Assembly: GCA_963841455.1 (NCBI GenBank)
Contig: CAWJCU010000005.1
Span: 62,001 to 126,000 of the forward strand
From: JAWVFM01 sp963841455
GTDB lineage: Bacteria; Actinomycetota; Thermoleophilia; Solirubrobacterales; 70-9
Reading direction: 5' to 3'
Length of the DNA stretch: 64,000 nt
In this document: positions 18,333-26,383 of the stretch, one piece after another
Numbering within the stretch: position 1 is the stretch's first letter
Layout: the number at the start of each line of letters is the position of its first letter
Position numbers and translations under genes: made by a program
Notes under the pieces: generated by a model
Seen by the model: only the letters and a program-made list of their open reading frames with translations
Told to the model about the DNA's origin: nothing
Database searches by the model: none

Positions 18333-20144
18333 GTGAGCGAGACCGCAGAGGCGTCCACCCAACCCACCACCAACGCGAGGCTGATCGCGTGGGTGGAGGA
18401 GATCGCGGGGCTCACCGAGCCCGACTCGATTCACTGGTGCGACGGCTCCGCCGAGGAGTACGACCAGCTTTGCCAGGAGCTCGTCGAGGCGGGGACATTC
18501 GAGAAGCTCTCCGACGCCAAGCGGCCGAACTCCTACCTGGCGCGCTCCGACCCTGGCGACGTCGCGCGCGTCGAGGACCGGACCTTCATCTGCTCCGAGC
18601 GCGAGGAGGATGCCGGTCCGACCAACAACTGGCGGGACCCGGCCGAGATGCGCGACGTCCTCACGGGCCTCTTCAGGGGCTCGATGAGGGGGCGCACGAT
18701 GTACGTGGTGCCGTTCTCGATGGGCCCGCTCGGCTCCCACATCGCCTATGTCGGCGTGCAGCTCACCGACTCGGCCTACGTCGCCGCGTCGATGCGGATC
18801 ATGACCCGAATGGGGAAGGGCGCCCTCGATGTGCTCGGCTCGGACGGTGACTTCGTTCCCTGCCTGCACTCGGTCGGCGCTCCGCTCGCCGACGGCGAGA
18901 CCGACGTGCCGTGGCCGTGCGACGCCGAGAACAAGTACATCGTTCATTTCCCGGAGACGCGCGAGATCTGGTCCTACGGCTCCGGCTACGGCGGCAACGC
19001 CCTTCTGGGCAAGAAGTGCTTCGCCCTGCGAATCGCCTCAGCCATGGCCCGCGACGAGGGCTGGATGGCCGAGCACATGCTGATTCTCAAGCTCACCTCC
19101 CCCGAGGGCAAGGTGAAGTACGTCACCGGGGCGTTCCCCTCGGCGTGCGGCAAGACCAATCTCGCGATGCTCATCCCGACCCTCGAGGGCTGGACCGTCG
19201 AGACCGTCGGCGACGACATCGCGTGGATGAAGTTCGGCGAGGACGGCCGGCTCTACGCCGTCAATCCGGAGGCCGGCTTCTTCGGCGTCGCGCCGAACAC
19301 CTCGCACAAGACCAACCCGAACGCGATGGACACCGTCGAGCGCAACTCGATCTTTACGAACTGCGCGCTGACCGACGACGGCGACATCTGGTGGGAGGGG
19401 ATGACCGGCGAGCCCCCTGCGCACGCGATCGACTGGAAGGGCCGCGAGTGGACGCCGGCGTCCGAGGAGCCGGCGGCGCACCCGAACGCCCGCTTCACGA
19501 CCCCCGCGGCGCAGTGCCCGTCGATCGCGCCGGAGTGGGAGGACCCGGCCGGAGTGCCGATCGACGCGTTTCTCTTCGGCGGACGTCGCGCGACGGTCGT
19601 GCCGCTCGTCTCCGAGTCGTTCGACTGGGAGCACGGCGTGTTCCTCGGGGCCACCATGTCGTCGGAGACGACCGCCGCCGCCACCGGCGCCGTGGGCGCG
19701 CTGCGCTTCGACCCGATGGCCATGCTGCCCTTCTGCGGCTACAACATGGCCGACTACTTCGGCCACTGGCTCGACGTCGCCAGCAAGCACCCGAACGAGA
19801 TGCCGCGGATCTTCGTCGTCAACTGGTTCCGCAAGGACGAGGACGGCAAGTTCATCTGGCCTGGCTTCGGCGAGAACAGCCGCGTGCTGGCGTGGATCTT
19901 CCGGCGCTGCGATGGCGGGGCGGACGCCACCGAGACGCCGATCGGCCTCGTGCCGACGCCGGACTCGCTCGACACATCGGGGCTCGATATGTCGCTGGAA
20001 AGCCTGGCCGAGCTGCTCACGGTCGACCGCGAGGAGCTCATCGAGCAGCTCCCGCAGCTCGAGGCGCATCTCGAGCTCTTCGGCGCCCGGCTTCCCGATG
20101 AGATCAAGGCCCAGCTCGAGGCGCTGAAGGAACGCCTTGGTTGA
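18333..20144 (+). CDS. pckG: Phosphoenolpyruvate carboxykinase (GTP)
   Basis: A 603-residue protein, the normal length for the GTP-dependent enzyme, which converts oxaloacetate and GTP to PEP, CO2 and GDP. The P-loop with its hyper-reactive cysteine is FPSACGKTN, Cys272. Other family blocks are PNSYLARSDPGDVARVE, GSGYGGNALLGKKCFALR and EAGFFGVAPNTSHKTNPN. The start is GTG at 18333, with GGAG just upstream. Gluconeogenic function fits the ethylmalonyl-CoA genes in this window. Divergent from sucCD. Confidence 0.97.
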   Translation: MSETAEASTQPTTNARLIAWVEEIAGLTEPDSIHWCDGSAEEYDQLCQELVEAGTFEKLSDAKRPNSYLARSDPGDVARVEDRTFICSEREEDAGPTNNWRDPAEMRDVLTGLFRGSMRGRTMYVVPFSMGPLGSHIAYVGVQLTDSAYVAASMRIMTRMGKGALDVLGSDGDFVPCLHSVGAPLADGETDVPWPCDAENKYIVHFPETREIWSYGSGYGGNALLGKKCFALRIASAMARDEGWMAEHMLILKLTSPEGKVKYVTGAFPSACGKTNLAMLIPTLEGWTVETVGDDIAWMKFGEDGRLYAVNPEAGFFGVAPNTSHKTNPNAMDTVERNSIFTNCALTDDGDIWWEGMTGEPPAHAIDWKGREWTPASEEPAAHPNARFTTPAAQCPSIAPEWEDPAGVPIDAFLFGGRRATVVPLVSESFDWEHGVFLGATMSSETTAAATGAVGALRFDPMAMLPFCGYNMADYFGHWLDVASKHPNEMPRIFVVNWFRKDEDGKFIWPGFGENSRVLAWIFRRCDGGADATETPIGLVPTPDSLDTSGLDMSLESLAELLTVDREELIEQLPQLEAHLELFGARLPDEIKAQLEALKERLG

Positions 20145-20155
20145 GCCGTGCTCGA

Positions 20156-20192
20156 TATCGCAATAAGGCGATAATCACATATCAGCTATGAT
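20156..20192 (+). promoter_or_regulatory. Promoter and operator of the XRE-nucleotidyltransferase pair
   Basis: An A/T-rich stretch between pckG and the XRE gene. TATCGC (20156-20161) and GCGATA (20168-20173) form a perfect inverted repeat with a 6-bp centre, a typical XRE operator. A good -10 box TATGAT lies at 20187-20192, six bases before the GTG at 20199, so the transcript would be leaderless or nearly so. No convincing -35 is visible. Autoregulation is inferred. Confidence 0.55.
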
Positions 20193-20198
20193 CCGGGC

Positions 20199-20519
20199 GT
20201 GGAAACCACGCCTGGTCAGCTGCTCAAGGACGTGCGCCGCAAGCACGGCGTGAGCCAGGCGCGCTTGGCGATCCGTGCCGGCACCACGCAGTCGGCGATC
20301 TCGCGGATCGAGAGCGACAAGGTCTCACCGAGCGTCGAGACGCTGCGGTCGCTGCTCCACCTCCTCGGCGAGGAGCTCCAGCTCGGGAGCGCCGAATCAA
20401 ACTCCGGGGTTGACAGGAGCATGATCCGCGAGCGGTTCAGAATGAGCCCCGAGGAGCGCATCGACTACGGGATCGCGTTTACTGATTCGCTTCTACGAAG
20501 CCGAAAGGCCGCAGCTTGA
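20199..20519 (+). CDS. XRE-family HTH regulator, antitoxin-like
   Basis: A 106-residue protein. Residues 5-60 form a Cro/CI helix-turn-helix: LLKDVRRKHGVSQARLAIRAGTTQ is split by the turn, followed by SAISRIESDKVSPSVETLRS. The C-terminal part (MSPEERIDYGIAFTDSLLRS) could bind the partner protein. The GTG start has no Shine-Dalgarno site but a -10 box six bases upstream. Its stop overlaps the TTG start of a nucleotidyltransferase gene. HTH plus nucleotidyltransferase in one tight operon is a common toxin-antitoxin arrangement. Confidence 0.85.
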   Translation: METTPGQLLKDVRRKHGVSQARLAIRAGTTQSAISRIESDKVSPSVETLRSLLHLLGEELQLGSAESNSGVDRSMIRERFRMSPEERIDYGIAFTDSLLRSRKAAA

Positions 20520-21043
20520 GCGCGCGCGATCTGCCCGAGATGGTGCCGCAGGGGCGCGAACTCCTCGAGCCGCTCGTGAGGAATGGCGTGGACTTCGTCG
20601 TCGTCGGGGGCATAGCTGGTTGGGCCCACGGCTCAAGCCACACGACCTTTGACCTCGATGTGGCTTACGCGCGCGGCGAAGCGAACGCAGTCCGCCTCGT
20701 CACTGCGCTGAAGGAAATCGGTGTGAGGCTTCGTGGCGCCCCAGCCGACGTTCCATTCCAGCTCGAGCCAGAGACGATCCAGAACGGTGCGAACTTCACG
20801 TTCGTGACGCCGTACGGGGATTTCGACGTGCTGGCCGATGTCGGCGGTATCCGGTCATACGACGAGCTCAAGGCAGGGGCGGAGGCGAATGAGCTCTGGG
20901 GCCTCGACGTACTGGTCGCATCCATCGACCACCTGATCGCGATGAAGCGAGCCGCGAACCGCACCAAGGACAAGCTGATGCTCGAGGAGTACGTCGTCAT
21001 CGCCGACGAGCTGCGGCGGGCGGAGGGGGAGTCGGGGGCCTAG
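20516..21043 (+). CDS. Nucleotidyltransferase-fold protein, toxin-like
   Basis: A 175-residue protein with the minimal nucleotidyltransferase pattern: VVVGGIAGWAHGSSHTTFDL with the DLD metal pair, and a third Asp in the strand GDFDVLADV. The C-terminal helix has LIAMKRAANRTKDKLMLEEY, typical of AbiEii/MNT-like families. It starts with TTG inside the stop of the XRE gene. Related toxins modify tRNA or proteins by adding nucleotides. Activity and target here are unknown. Base composition is slightly lower in GC than its neighbours. Confidence 0.8.
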   Translation: MSARDLPEMVPQGRELLEPLVRNGVDFVVVGGIAGWAHGSSHTTFDLDVAYARGEANAVRLVTALKEIGVRLRGAPADVPFQLEPETIQNGANFTFVTPYGDFDVLADVGGIRSYDELKAGAEANELWGLDVLVASIDHLIAMKRAANRTKDKLMLEEYVVIADELRRAEGESGA

Positions 21044-21435
21044 CGGCGCCGCGAGGAGCGCAATGCCCGCGCCGCGGCGAGCCACGTCGCCCAGCCGAAC
21101 GCGTTGAAGAGCGCGCCGGCGACGATCTCGCCGCGAAGGCCTCCGCGATCCCTGACCTCGGCGATGAGCGCGGCCGAGTCGGCCGCCTCGGAGGCCAGGT
21201 TGGCGACGATCGAGCGTCGCTGGGCGATGGGGTCGCCATTGCCAGCGGCAGCGGTGGCGAGCCCGAGGATGATGTCGCGGGCGGCGAAGAGCCGCAGGCC
21301 GTAGCGGCCGGCGGGGGTGAACTGCTTGCGCGGCACGCCGAGCAGCCCGCTCGCCTGCTCGGGCTCGAGCAGGGCGGCGATGCCGAACGTGAGCCGTACT
21401 GCGGCGCCTCTCGCGAGCATCGCTCCGGCCGACAT
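21040..21435 (-). CDS. Small membrane protein, DUF4267-like
   Basis: A 131-residue protein with three to four weakly hydrophobic helices (LTFGIAALLEPEQASGLLGV, LRLFAARDIILGLATAAA, EIVAGALFNAFGWATWLAAA). The pattern LRLFAARDIILGLA is common in small uncharacterised membrane proteins of the DUF4267 type. Its end overlaps the convergent nucleotidyltransferase gene by 4 bp, and its start lies 4 bp after the mcl stop, so it is probably cotranscribed with mcl. Function unknown. Confidence 0.65.
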   Translation of the reverse strand: MSAGAMLARGAAVRLTFGIAALLEPEQASGLLGVPRKQFTPAGRYGLRLFAARDIILGLATAAAGNGDPIAQRRSIVANLASEAADSAALIAEVRDRGGLRGEIVAGALFNAFGWATWLAAARALRSSRRR

Positions 21436-21439
21436 CGGG

Positions 21440-22534
21440 CTAGGAGGCGGCCTTCTCGGCCGCGACGGGAGCGCTGCCGTTGGAGTCGAACCCGTAGGCC
21501 TCGGCCAGCTCGGGGTCCTTGCGGGCGAGCATCTCGGCGAGCGAGACCATCACCTTGCACTGCTTCCAGGTCGCGTCGTCCTGCATCTTGCCGTCGATCA
21601 TGTGGACGCCGCGGCCGTCGGGGATCGCCTCGATCACCTTCTTAGCGAACAGGACCTCGTCGGGAGCGGGCGAGAAGACCTTCTTCGCGATCTCGATCTG
21701 CGCGGGGTGAAGCGACCACGCGCCGACGCAGCCGAGCAGGAAGGCGGCCCGGAACTGCGTCTCGCAACCGGCGGTGTCCTTGATGTCGCCGTAGGGGCCG
21801 TAGAACGGGAGAATCCCGGCCGACGTGCACGCGTCGACCATGCGCGCGATCGAGTAGTGCCAGGGGTCCTGCTGCGCGGTCGCGCGCCGCGCCTCGGGAT
21901 CGTCGGGGTGGGGGTCCTCGATGACCCGGTAGCCCGGGTGCCCGCCGCCGACGCGCGTGGTCTTCATGCGGCGGGAGGCGGCGAGGTCCGCCGGACCGAA
22001 GCTCATTCCCTGCATGCGAGGGCTCGCGGTGGCGATCTCCTCGAGATTGACGACCCCGAGCGAGGTCTCGAGGATTGCGTGGACGAGGATCGGCCGCGAG
22101 ATCTCAGCCTTCGCCTCGAGCTGGGCGAGCAGGCGGTCGACGTAGTGGATGTCCCACGGCCCCTCGACCTTGGGGATCATCACGACCTCGACCCTGTCGC
22201 CGACCGCGGTGACGATCTCGGTGAGATCGTCGAGCACCCACGGGCTCTCCAGCGAGTTGACGCGAGTCCACAGCGCCGTCTCGCCGAAGTCGCCGTCGCG
22301 GACGGCATTGATGAAGCCCTCGCGCGCGGCCTCCTTGCGGTCAACGGGGATCGCGTCCTCGAGGTTGCCGAGGAGGATGTCGGTCTGCTGGGCGATCTGC
22401 GGCGCCTTGGCCGCCATCTTCTCATTCGAGAAGTCGAGGAAGTGGATCATCCGCGACGGGCCGAAGGGGATCTCGGCCGCGGGGTCGGGCGCGCCGATGG
22501 CCAGGGGCTTCGTGAAGTCGCGAGGATTTCTCAC
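21440..22534 (-). CDS. mcl: Malyl-CoA / beta-methylmalyl-CoA lyase
   Basis: A 364-residue HpcH/HpaI-family lyase. Family blocks are LLGNLEDAIPVDRKEAAR (metal-binding acidic residues), MIPKVEGPWDIHYVD, SFGPADLAAS, GAWSLHPAQIEIAKKVFSP and MIDGKMQDDATWKQ. From memory, these match the Chloroflexus malyl-CoA lyase nearly word for word, more closely than the shorter Streptomyces CitE-like protein. It cleaves beta-methylmalyl-CoA to glyoxylate and propionyl-CoA and joins glyoxylate with acetyl-CoA to malyl-CoA. Other ethylmalonyl-CoA genes are nearby, which supports the role. Divergent from a GNAT gene across 19 bp. Confidence 0.85.
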   Translation of the reverse strand: MRNPRDFTKPLAIGAPDPAAEIPFGPSRMIHFLDFSNEKMAAKAPQIAQQTDILLGNLEDAIPVDRKEAAREGFINAVRDGDFGETALWTRVNSLESPWVLDDLTEIVTAVGDRVEVVMIPKVEGPWDIHYVDRLLAQLEAKAEISRPILVHAILETSLGVVNLEEIATASPRMQGMSFGPADLAASRRMKTTRVGGGHPGYRVIEDPHPDDPEARRATAQQDPWHYSIARMVDACTSAGILPFYGPYGDIKDTAGCETQFRAAFLLGCVGAWSLHPAQIEIAKKVFSPAPDEVLFAKKVIEAIPDGRGVHMIDGKMQDDATWKQCKVMVSLAEMLARKDPELAEAYGFDSNGSAPVAAEKAAS

Positions 22535-22553
22535 TACGGCCGAAGGCTAACTT

Positions 22554-23009
22554 GTGCGCGTGGAGGTGGAGGTCAGACCCGCGACGATCGCCGAGATCCC
22601 GACCGTCATCGGCCTCTACGAGTGGCTGTTCGCGCCGCCTGGCGGACGCCCGCCGAGCTGGGACGAGCGCCGTGCCTCGGTCGCGCTTGGCGAGGCGATC
22701 GACTCGCGGGATTCGCAGGTGCTCGTCGCTGAGGCGTCGGGCCAGCTCGTCGGCTTCGTCACCGCCTACTTCGACATGCACTCGGTGCGCTTCGGCCACC
22801 GGGTTTGGGTCGAGGACCTTGCGGTCGACCCGGAGAGCCGTTCAGCGGGCGTCGGAAAGGCACTGCTCGACGCGGCCAAGGGCTGGGCGCGCGCCCGGGG
22901 CGCGACACACCTCGAGCTCGACAGCGGCGAGGCGCGCCACGACGCCCATCGCTTCTACGAGCGCGAGCGGCCGAGCTGGCGCTCCGTGTGCTTCGCCTGG
23001 GAGGTGTGA
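22554..23009 (+). CDS. GNAT-family N-acetyltransferase
   Basis: A 151-residue acyltransferase. The acetyl-CoA-binding motif A is VEDLAVDPESRSAGVGKALL, followed by LELDSGEARHDAHRFYERE. GTG start. Substrate unknown. It is divergent from mcl and its 3' end overlaps the convergent flavoprotein gene by 55 bp, with both proteins keeping conserved sequence up to the overlap. Confidence 0.85.
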   Translation: MRVEVEVRPATIAEIPTVIGLYEWLFAPPGGRPPSWDERRASVALGEAIDSRDSQVLVAEASGQLVGFVTAYFDMHSVRFGHRVWVEDLAVDPESRSAGVGKALLDAAKGWARARGATHLELDSGEARHDAHRFYERERPSWRSVCFAWEV

Positions 23010-24136
23010 CGGGGCCTCGCGCGCACGGTGGCTCCGATGTGGTTCGCGACGTACTTCGCGTCGCGCCCCGCGCCGCCGACGAGCATCGACGCAAACGCGT
23101 ACTGCAACGGGAGCCCGAGGAAGTAGAGGCCCGGGGAAGATGTCACGGCGCCGCGCTCTTGCTCGGGCCAGCCGTCCTCGCCGGCGACGGGAACCTTGAT
23201 CCATGTCAGGTCCTTGTTGAACCCGGTGCACCAGATCACGTTGGCGACCTCGCGCACTTGGCCGTCGGCGAGCACCGGCTTGCCGTCGCTCACCCTGGTC
23301 ACCTTCTCCTCGATGCGCTCGACCCCGGCGTCATCGAGGTCGGCCCGCTTCACTCGCAGCAGCGGCCCACCCTCGCCGCGTACGTGCTCGCGCATCTTGC
23401 GGCCGAGCGGCGTCCGCATGGTCAGCACGTGGTTTGCGATGAACCAGAGGCCGCGGACGATGACGCGGAAGGGGCGGCCCTCGAGCCGGAAGGGCACCTC
23501 GCCCCGCACCGGCCCAGCGAGGGTCGTCTGATGCTCGCGTGAGACCTCGAGCGCGATGTCGGAGCCGGAGTGGGCAGCGCCGACCACGAGGACCGGGCCT
23601 TCCTGGAGCTGCGAGGGGTTGCGGTAGTCGTTGGAATGGAGCTGCCTGATCGACGGATCGAGCTCGGCGGCGAGCGACGGGACGATCGGGGTGGCAAAGC
23701 CGCCGGACGCGACGACGACGTTTTGGGCCTCGAGCCGGCGCCCGTCGCACTCGATCAGGTAGCGGTCGCCGTCCTTCGAGAGGCTCTGGACCGAGGTGCC
23801 GGTGAGAACCGGGAGCTCGAACCGGCGCGCGTACTCCTCGAGGTAGTCGCCGACCTCGTCCTTGGTGGGGAAGTGCCACTTGTCGGCGGGAAACGCCAAC
23901 CCGGGGAGGCCGTCGTAGCGTGCCGGGCTGTAGAGGCGGAGCGAGTCGAAGCGCCGGCGCCAGACGTCGCCGACCCGCTGGCTCCCCTCGAGGATGACGA
24001 AGGAGCGGTCTTGCTTGGCAAGGTGGTAGCCGAGCGCGAGGCCCGCCTGGCCGGCGCCGATGATCACCGTCTCGATCCGCTCAGTGCCACCGTTTGAGTT
24101 GGCGGCGCGCTCGATGGTCTGGGTCTGGCTGCTCAT
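22955..24136 (-). CDS. FAD-dependent oxidoreductase / flavin monooxygenase-like
   Basis: A 393-residue flavoprotein with two dinucleotide-binding motifs: VIIGAGQAGLALGYHLAKQ for FAD near the N-terminus and VLVVGAAHSGSDIALEVSR for NAD(P)H. The conserved IWCTGFNKDLTW segment is typical of YUCCA/CzcO-like monooxygenases. The start is the ATG behind AGGAGG; the frame extends 13 codons further without a ribosome site. It follows a LuxR-type regulator gene on the same strand after 114 bp. Substrate unknown. Confidence 0.88.
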   Translation of the reverse strand: MSSQTQTIERAANSNGGTERIETVIIGAGQAGLALGYHLAKQDRSFVILEGSQRVGDVWRRRFDSLRLYSPARYDGLPGLAFPADKWHFPTKDEVGDYLEEYARRFELPVLTGTSVQSLSKDGDRYLIECDGRRLEAQNVVVASGGFATPIVPSLAAELDPSIRQLHSNDYRNPSQLQEGPVLVVGAAHSGSDIALEVSREHQTTLAGPVRGEVPFRLEGRPFRVIVRGLWFIANHVLTMRTPLGRKMREHVRGEGGPLLRVKRADLDDAGVERIEEKVTRVSDGKPVLADGQVREVANVIWCTGFNKDLTWIKVPVAGEDGWPEQERGAVTSSPGLYFLGLPLQYAFASMLVGGAGRDAKYVANHIGATVRARPRHTSQAKHTERQLGRSRS

Positions 24137-24199
24137 GGCTCCTCCTTGGTCGCGTTCCGGCGACCCTAGAAACACGCCGAGCGCCTCGCATCGGCTGAA

Positions 24200-24242
24200 C
24201 CACCCAACTTTGCGTGGCCTGACGGGTGGGTAATTCCACCCA
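24200..24242. repeat. CCACCCA triplet / inverted repeat between luxR-type gene and flavoprotein gene
   Basis: CCACCCA occurs at 24200-24206 and 24236-24242, with the inverse GGGTGG at 24224-24229 between them, so the central copy can pair with either side. The region lies after the regulator stop and about 90 bp before the flavoprotein start. It may be an operator or an attenuator. There is no T tract. Confidence 0.35.
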
Positions 24243-24250
24243 CGCAGGCG

Positions 24251-25879
24251 TCAGAGAAGACGGTGTTGGTAAGCGAACGCCGTCGCCGCCGCCCGGGAGG
24301 AGACGCCGAGCTTGGCGAAGATGTTGCTGACGTGCCGGTCCACGGTTCGCTCGCTGACGACGAGCGCGGCGGCGATCGCGCGGTTGGTATCGCCCGCGGC
24401 CACCAGGCGCAGGACCTCCTGCTCGCGAGGCGTGAGGCCGTGGGCATCCGCCGGCGCCGCGCCCCGGATCAGCGCCTCGACCCGGGCCAGGGCGGGCCGA
24501 GCCTCGAGCGTCATGAACGTGGCGCGGGCCGCCTCGAGCTCGATGGCCGCGGCGTCCTCGTCATCGAGGGCGCGGCACGCTTGGCCGGCCAGCACCCGCG
24601 CGCGGGCAACCTCATACGGCGCCCCGAGGTTCTGCCACACCTGCGCGGCCCGGCGCAGCGCCGCGAGCGCCGGCGGCGCGTTGCCCCGAGCGAGGCTCAC
24701 CGAGCCGCGGGCGCCCGCGGCCATCGCGCCGAGCATCCGCTCGTCCTCGCCCAAGGCGATCTGGTCGAGCTCTAAAGCCGCCCGGCCCGCCTCGGTATCG
24801 GCGTCAACGGCGAGCATTATCTCGACGTAGGCGGGGAGGAGCGCGGCGCGCCTGGGGCGTTCGCTGGTCTCGCCCAGCACCCGTCGGATTGCCGCTTCCG
24901 CCGCCATTTGCTCGCCTTGCTCGAGGCGCAGGAGCGCCATCCCCGGCTGCGGCTCGTAGCCGCCGCGGCCGGCCTCGACGTACGCCCTCTCGGCCTCCGC
25001 GAGCTCGCCGCGGAGCCGATGAACGTCGCCGCGCAGGTAGTGGGCCGTCGCCGCCGCCCGCGGGTTGCGCCCGGCCAAGCAGCGTTCGTGCGCGCGCTTC
25101 GCCTCGTCCACGGCTTCAGGCCAGTCGCCGCGGAGTTGGAGGATCTCGGCGCGGTGGACGAGGCACTGGCCGCTGAAGCTGACCATCTCCGGCTGGGCCT
25201 CGCACCAGTCGCTGAGCGCCGTGGTCCATTCCTGGGCTCGACCGAGCTCGAACGCCTCCCGGCAGCCGGCGATCGTCCCGCAGTAGACGATCCCGGTGAC
25301 CAGAGGGGAGAGCTCGTTCGTCGTCGCCGGGACCATCGCCTCGTCGAGGTAGCGCAGGCCATCGGCTGCGCGCCCGGCCATCACGAGCACGTGGCCTTGC
25401 TCGTGAGTCGCGAGGGCGAACAGGTCCATATGGCCGTGCTTTGCGCCGATCTCAGCGACCGTCCCGAGCGTCTCAGCCGCGGCCTCGAACTCACCCTCGC
25501 CCGTCTGCTGGAACGCGGTGGGGATCATCAGGTAGCCGTGCTCGATCGAGTCTGGCGGCTCGTCCTCGATCAGACGGGCTCCCCGGCCGAGCCATCCGGC
25601 CGCGGCGCCCATCTCGCCCCGGCGGGCCCGCATCAGGCCGATCCAGATCGCGCAGCGCGCCGCGAGCGCCCGGTCTCCCTCCGCGAGGTGCGCCTGGTGC
25701 TGGCGCTCCAGCGCCGAGAAGTAGCCCTCCTCGTCGCCGACCATATTCGCCGCGGAGGCGAGCAGCCTCAGGTCGTCGGCCGCCAGCGGGGCCTCACGAT
25801 CGGCGGCCGAGAGCCGTTCGTGGGCTTCCTTCCAGCGAAGGCCCGCGCACGCCTCTCGACCCCGGTCGAGCTCCGTCAC
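24251..25879 (-). CDS. LuxR-family regulator with TPR-like sensor region
   Basis: A 542-residue protein. Residues 1-470 are all-helical with repeated Ala-rich helix pairs (for example DWPEAVDEAKRAHERCLAG and GELAEAERAYVEAGRGGYE), resembling TPR repeats. The C-terminal 65 residues are a LuxR HTH: GLTPREQEVLRLVAAGDTNR then VVSERTVDRHVSNIFAKLGV. There is no P-loop ATPase domain, so it is not a full LAL/MalT regulator. It lies upstream of, and is probably cotranscribed with, the flavoprotein gene, and downstream of a SnoaL-like gene. Ligand unknown. Confidence 0.88.
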   Translation of the reverse strand: MTELDRGREACAGLRWKEAHERLSAADREAPLAADDLRLLASAANMVGDEEGYFSALERQHQAHLAEGDRALAARCAIWIGLMRARRGEMGAAAGWLGRGARLIEDEPPDSIEHGYLMIPTAFQQTGEGEFEAAAETLGTVAEIGAKHGHMDLFALATHEQGHVLVMAGRAADGLRYLDEAMVPATTNELSPLVTGIVYCGTIAGCREAFELGRAQEWTTALSDWCEAQPEMVSFSGQCLVHRAEILQLRGDWPEAVDEAKRAHERCLAGRNPRAAATAHYLRGDVHRLRGELAEAERAYVEAGRGGYEPQPGMALLRLEQGEQMAAEAAIRRVLGETSERPRRAALLPAYVEIMLAVDADTEAGRAALELDQIALGEDERMLGAMAAGARGSVSLARGNAPPALAALRRAAQVWQNLGAPYEVARARVLAGQACRALDDEDAAAIELEAARATFMTLEARPALARVEALIRGAAPADAHGLTPREQEVLRLVAAGDTNRAIAAALVVSERTVDRHVSNIFAKLGVSSRAAATAFAYQHRLL

Positions 25880-25886
25880 GCCACAG

Positions 25887-26348
25887 TCAATCCTCGAGCC
25901 CGGCCGCTCGGAGGGCGGACGCCCGGTCGAGGTGGAACTCGAGGCGGCTCAGTCTCCCGTCGTCGTTGAAGAACGCGACGGTAGCGGCGTCGCCCTCCAT
26001 CCGGCCTGCGCCGCCCTTTGGAATCGCGACCTGCCGGCCGAAGAAGACGGCCGCCTCGTCGGTCATCCGCACCTCCTCGTCCGGCTCGATCCGATAGCTC
26101 GCGAACGGTTCGAGCCAGTCGCGCCAGGCGGCTTCGAAGCTCTCGACGCCGTGGAAGGTGCCGGTGAGGCCCGGACCGACCATCCGGACCTCGAGCTCGG
26201 GAGCGGCGATGGCTCGCATGAGCTCGATCCGCTCCGCCGTTCGATCGGGATCCTCAAGCTCCTCGACCATGTCCCCGGCGAAAAGGAAGAGCCCCGCGAA
26301 CGTCTCGATGACGGCGAGATCCACGGGCACCGTCCGAGTATCGCCCAA
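25887..26348 (-). CDS. SnoaL-like / NTF2-fold protein
   Basis: A 153-residue protein of the NTF2-like superfamily, with FHGVESFEAAWRDWLEPFAS and FFGRQVAIPKGGAGRMEGD in the expected order. It ends 7 bp before the LuxR-type regulator gene on the same strand and is divergent from the acyl-CoA dehydrogenase gene. Unrelated in detail to the NTF2-like protein at 32-556. Function unknown. Confidence 0.75.
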   Translation of the reverse strand: MGDTRTVPVDLAVIETFAGLFLFAGDMVEELEDPDRTAERIELMRAIAAPELEVRMVGPGLTGTFHGVESFEAAWRDWLEPFASYRIEPDEEVRMTDEAAVFFGRQVAIPKGGAGRMEGDAATVAFFNDDGRLSRLEFHLDRASALRAAGLED

Positions 26349-26383
26349 TATCCTTCGGCGTCCATCCCCGACCCCGAGGAGCC

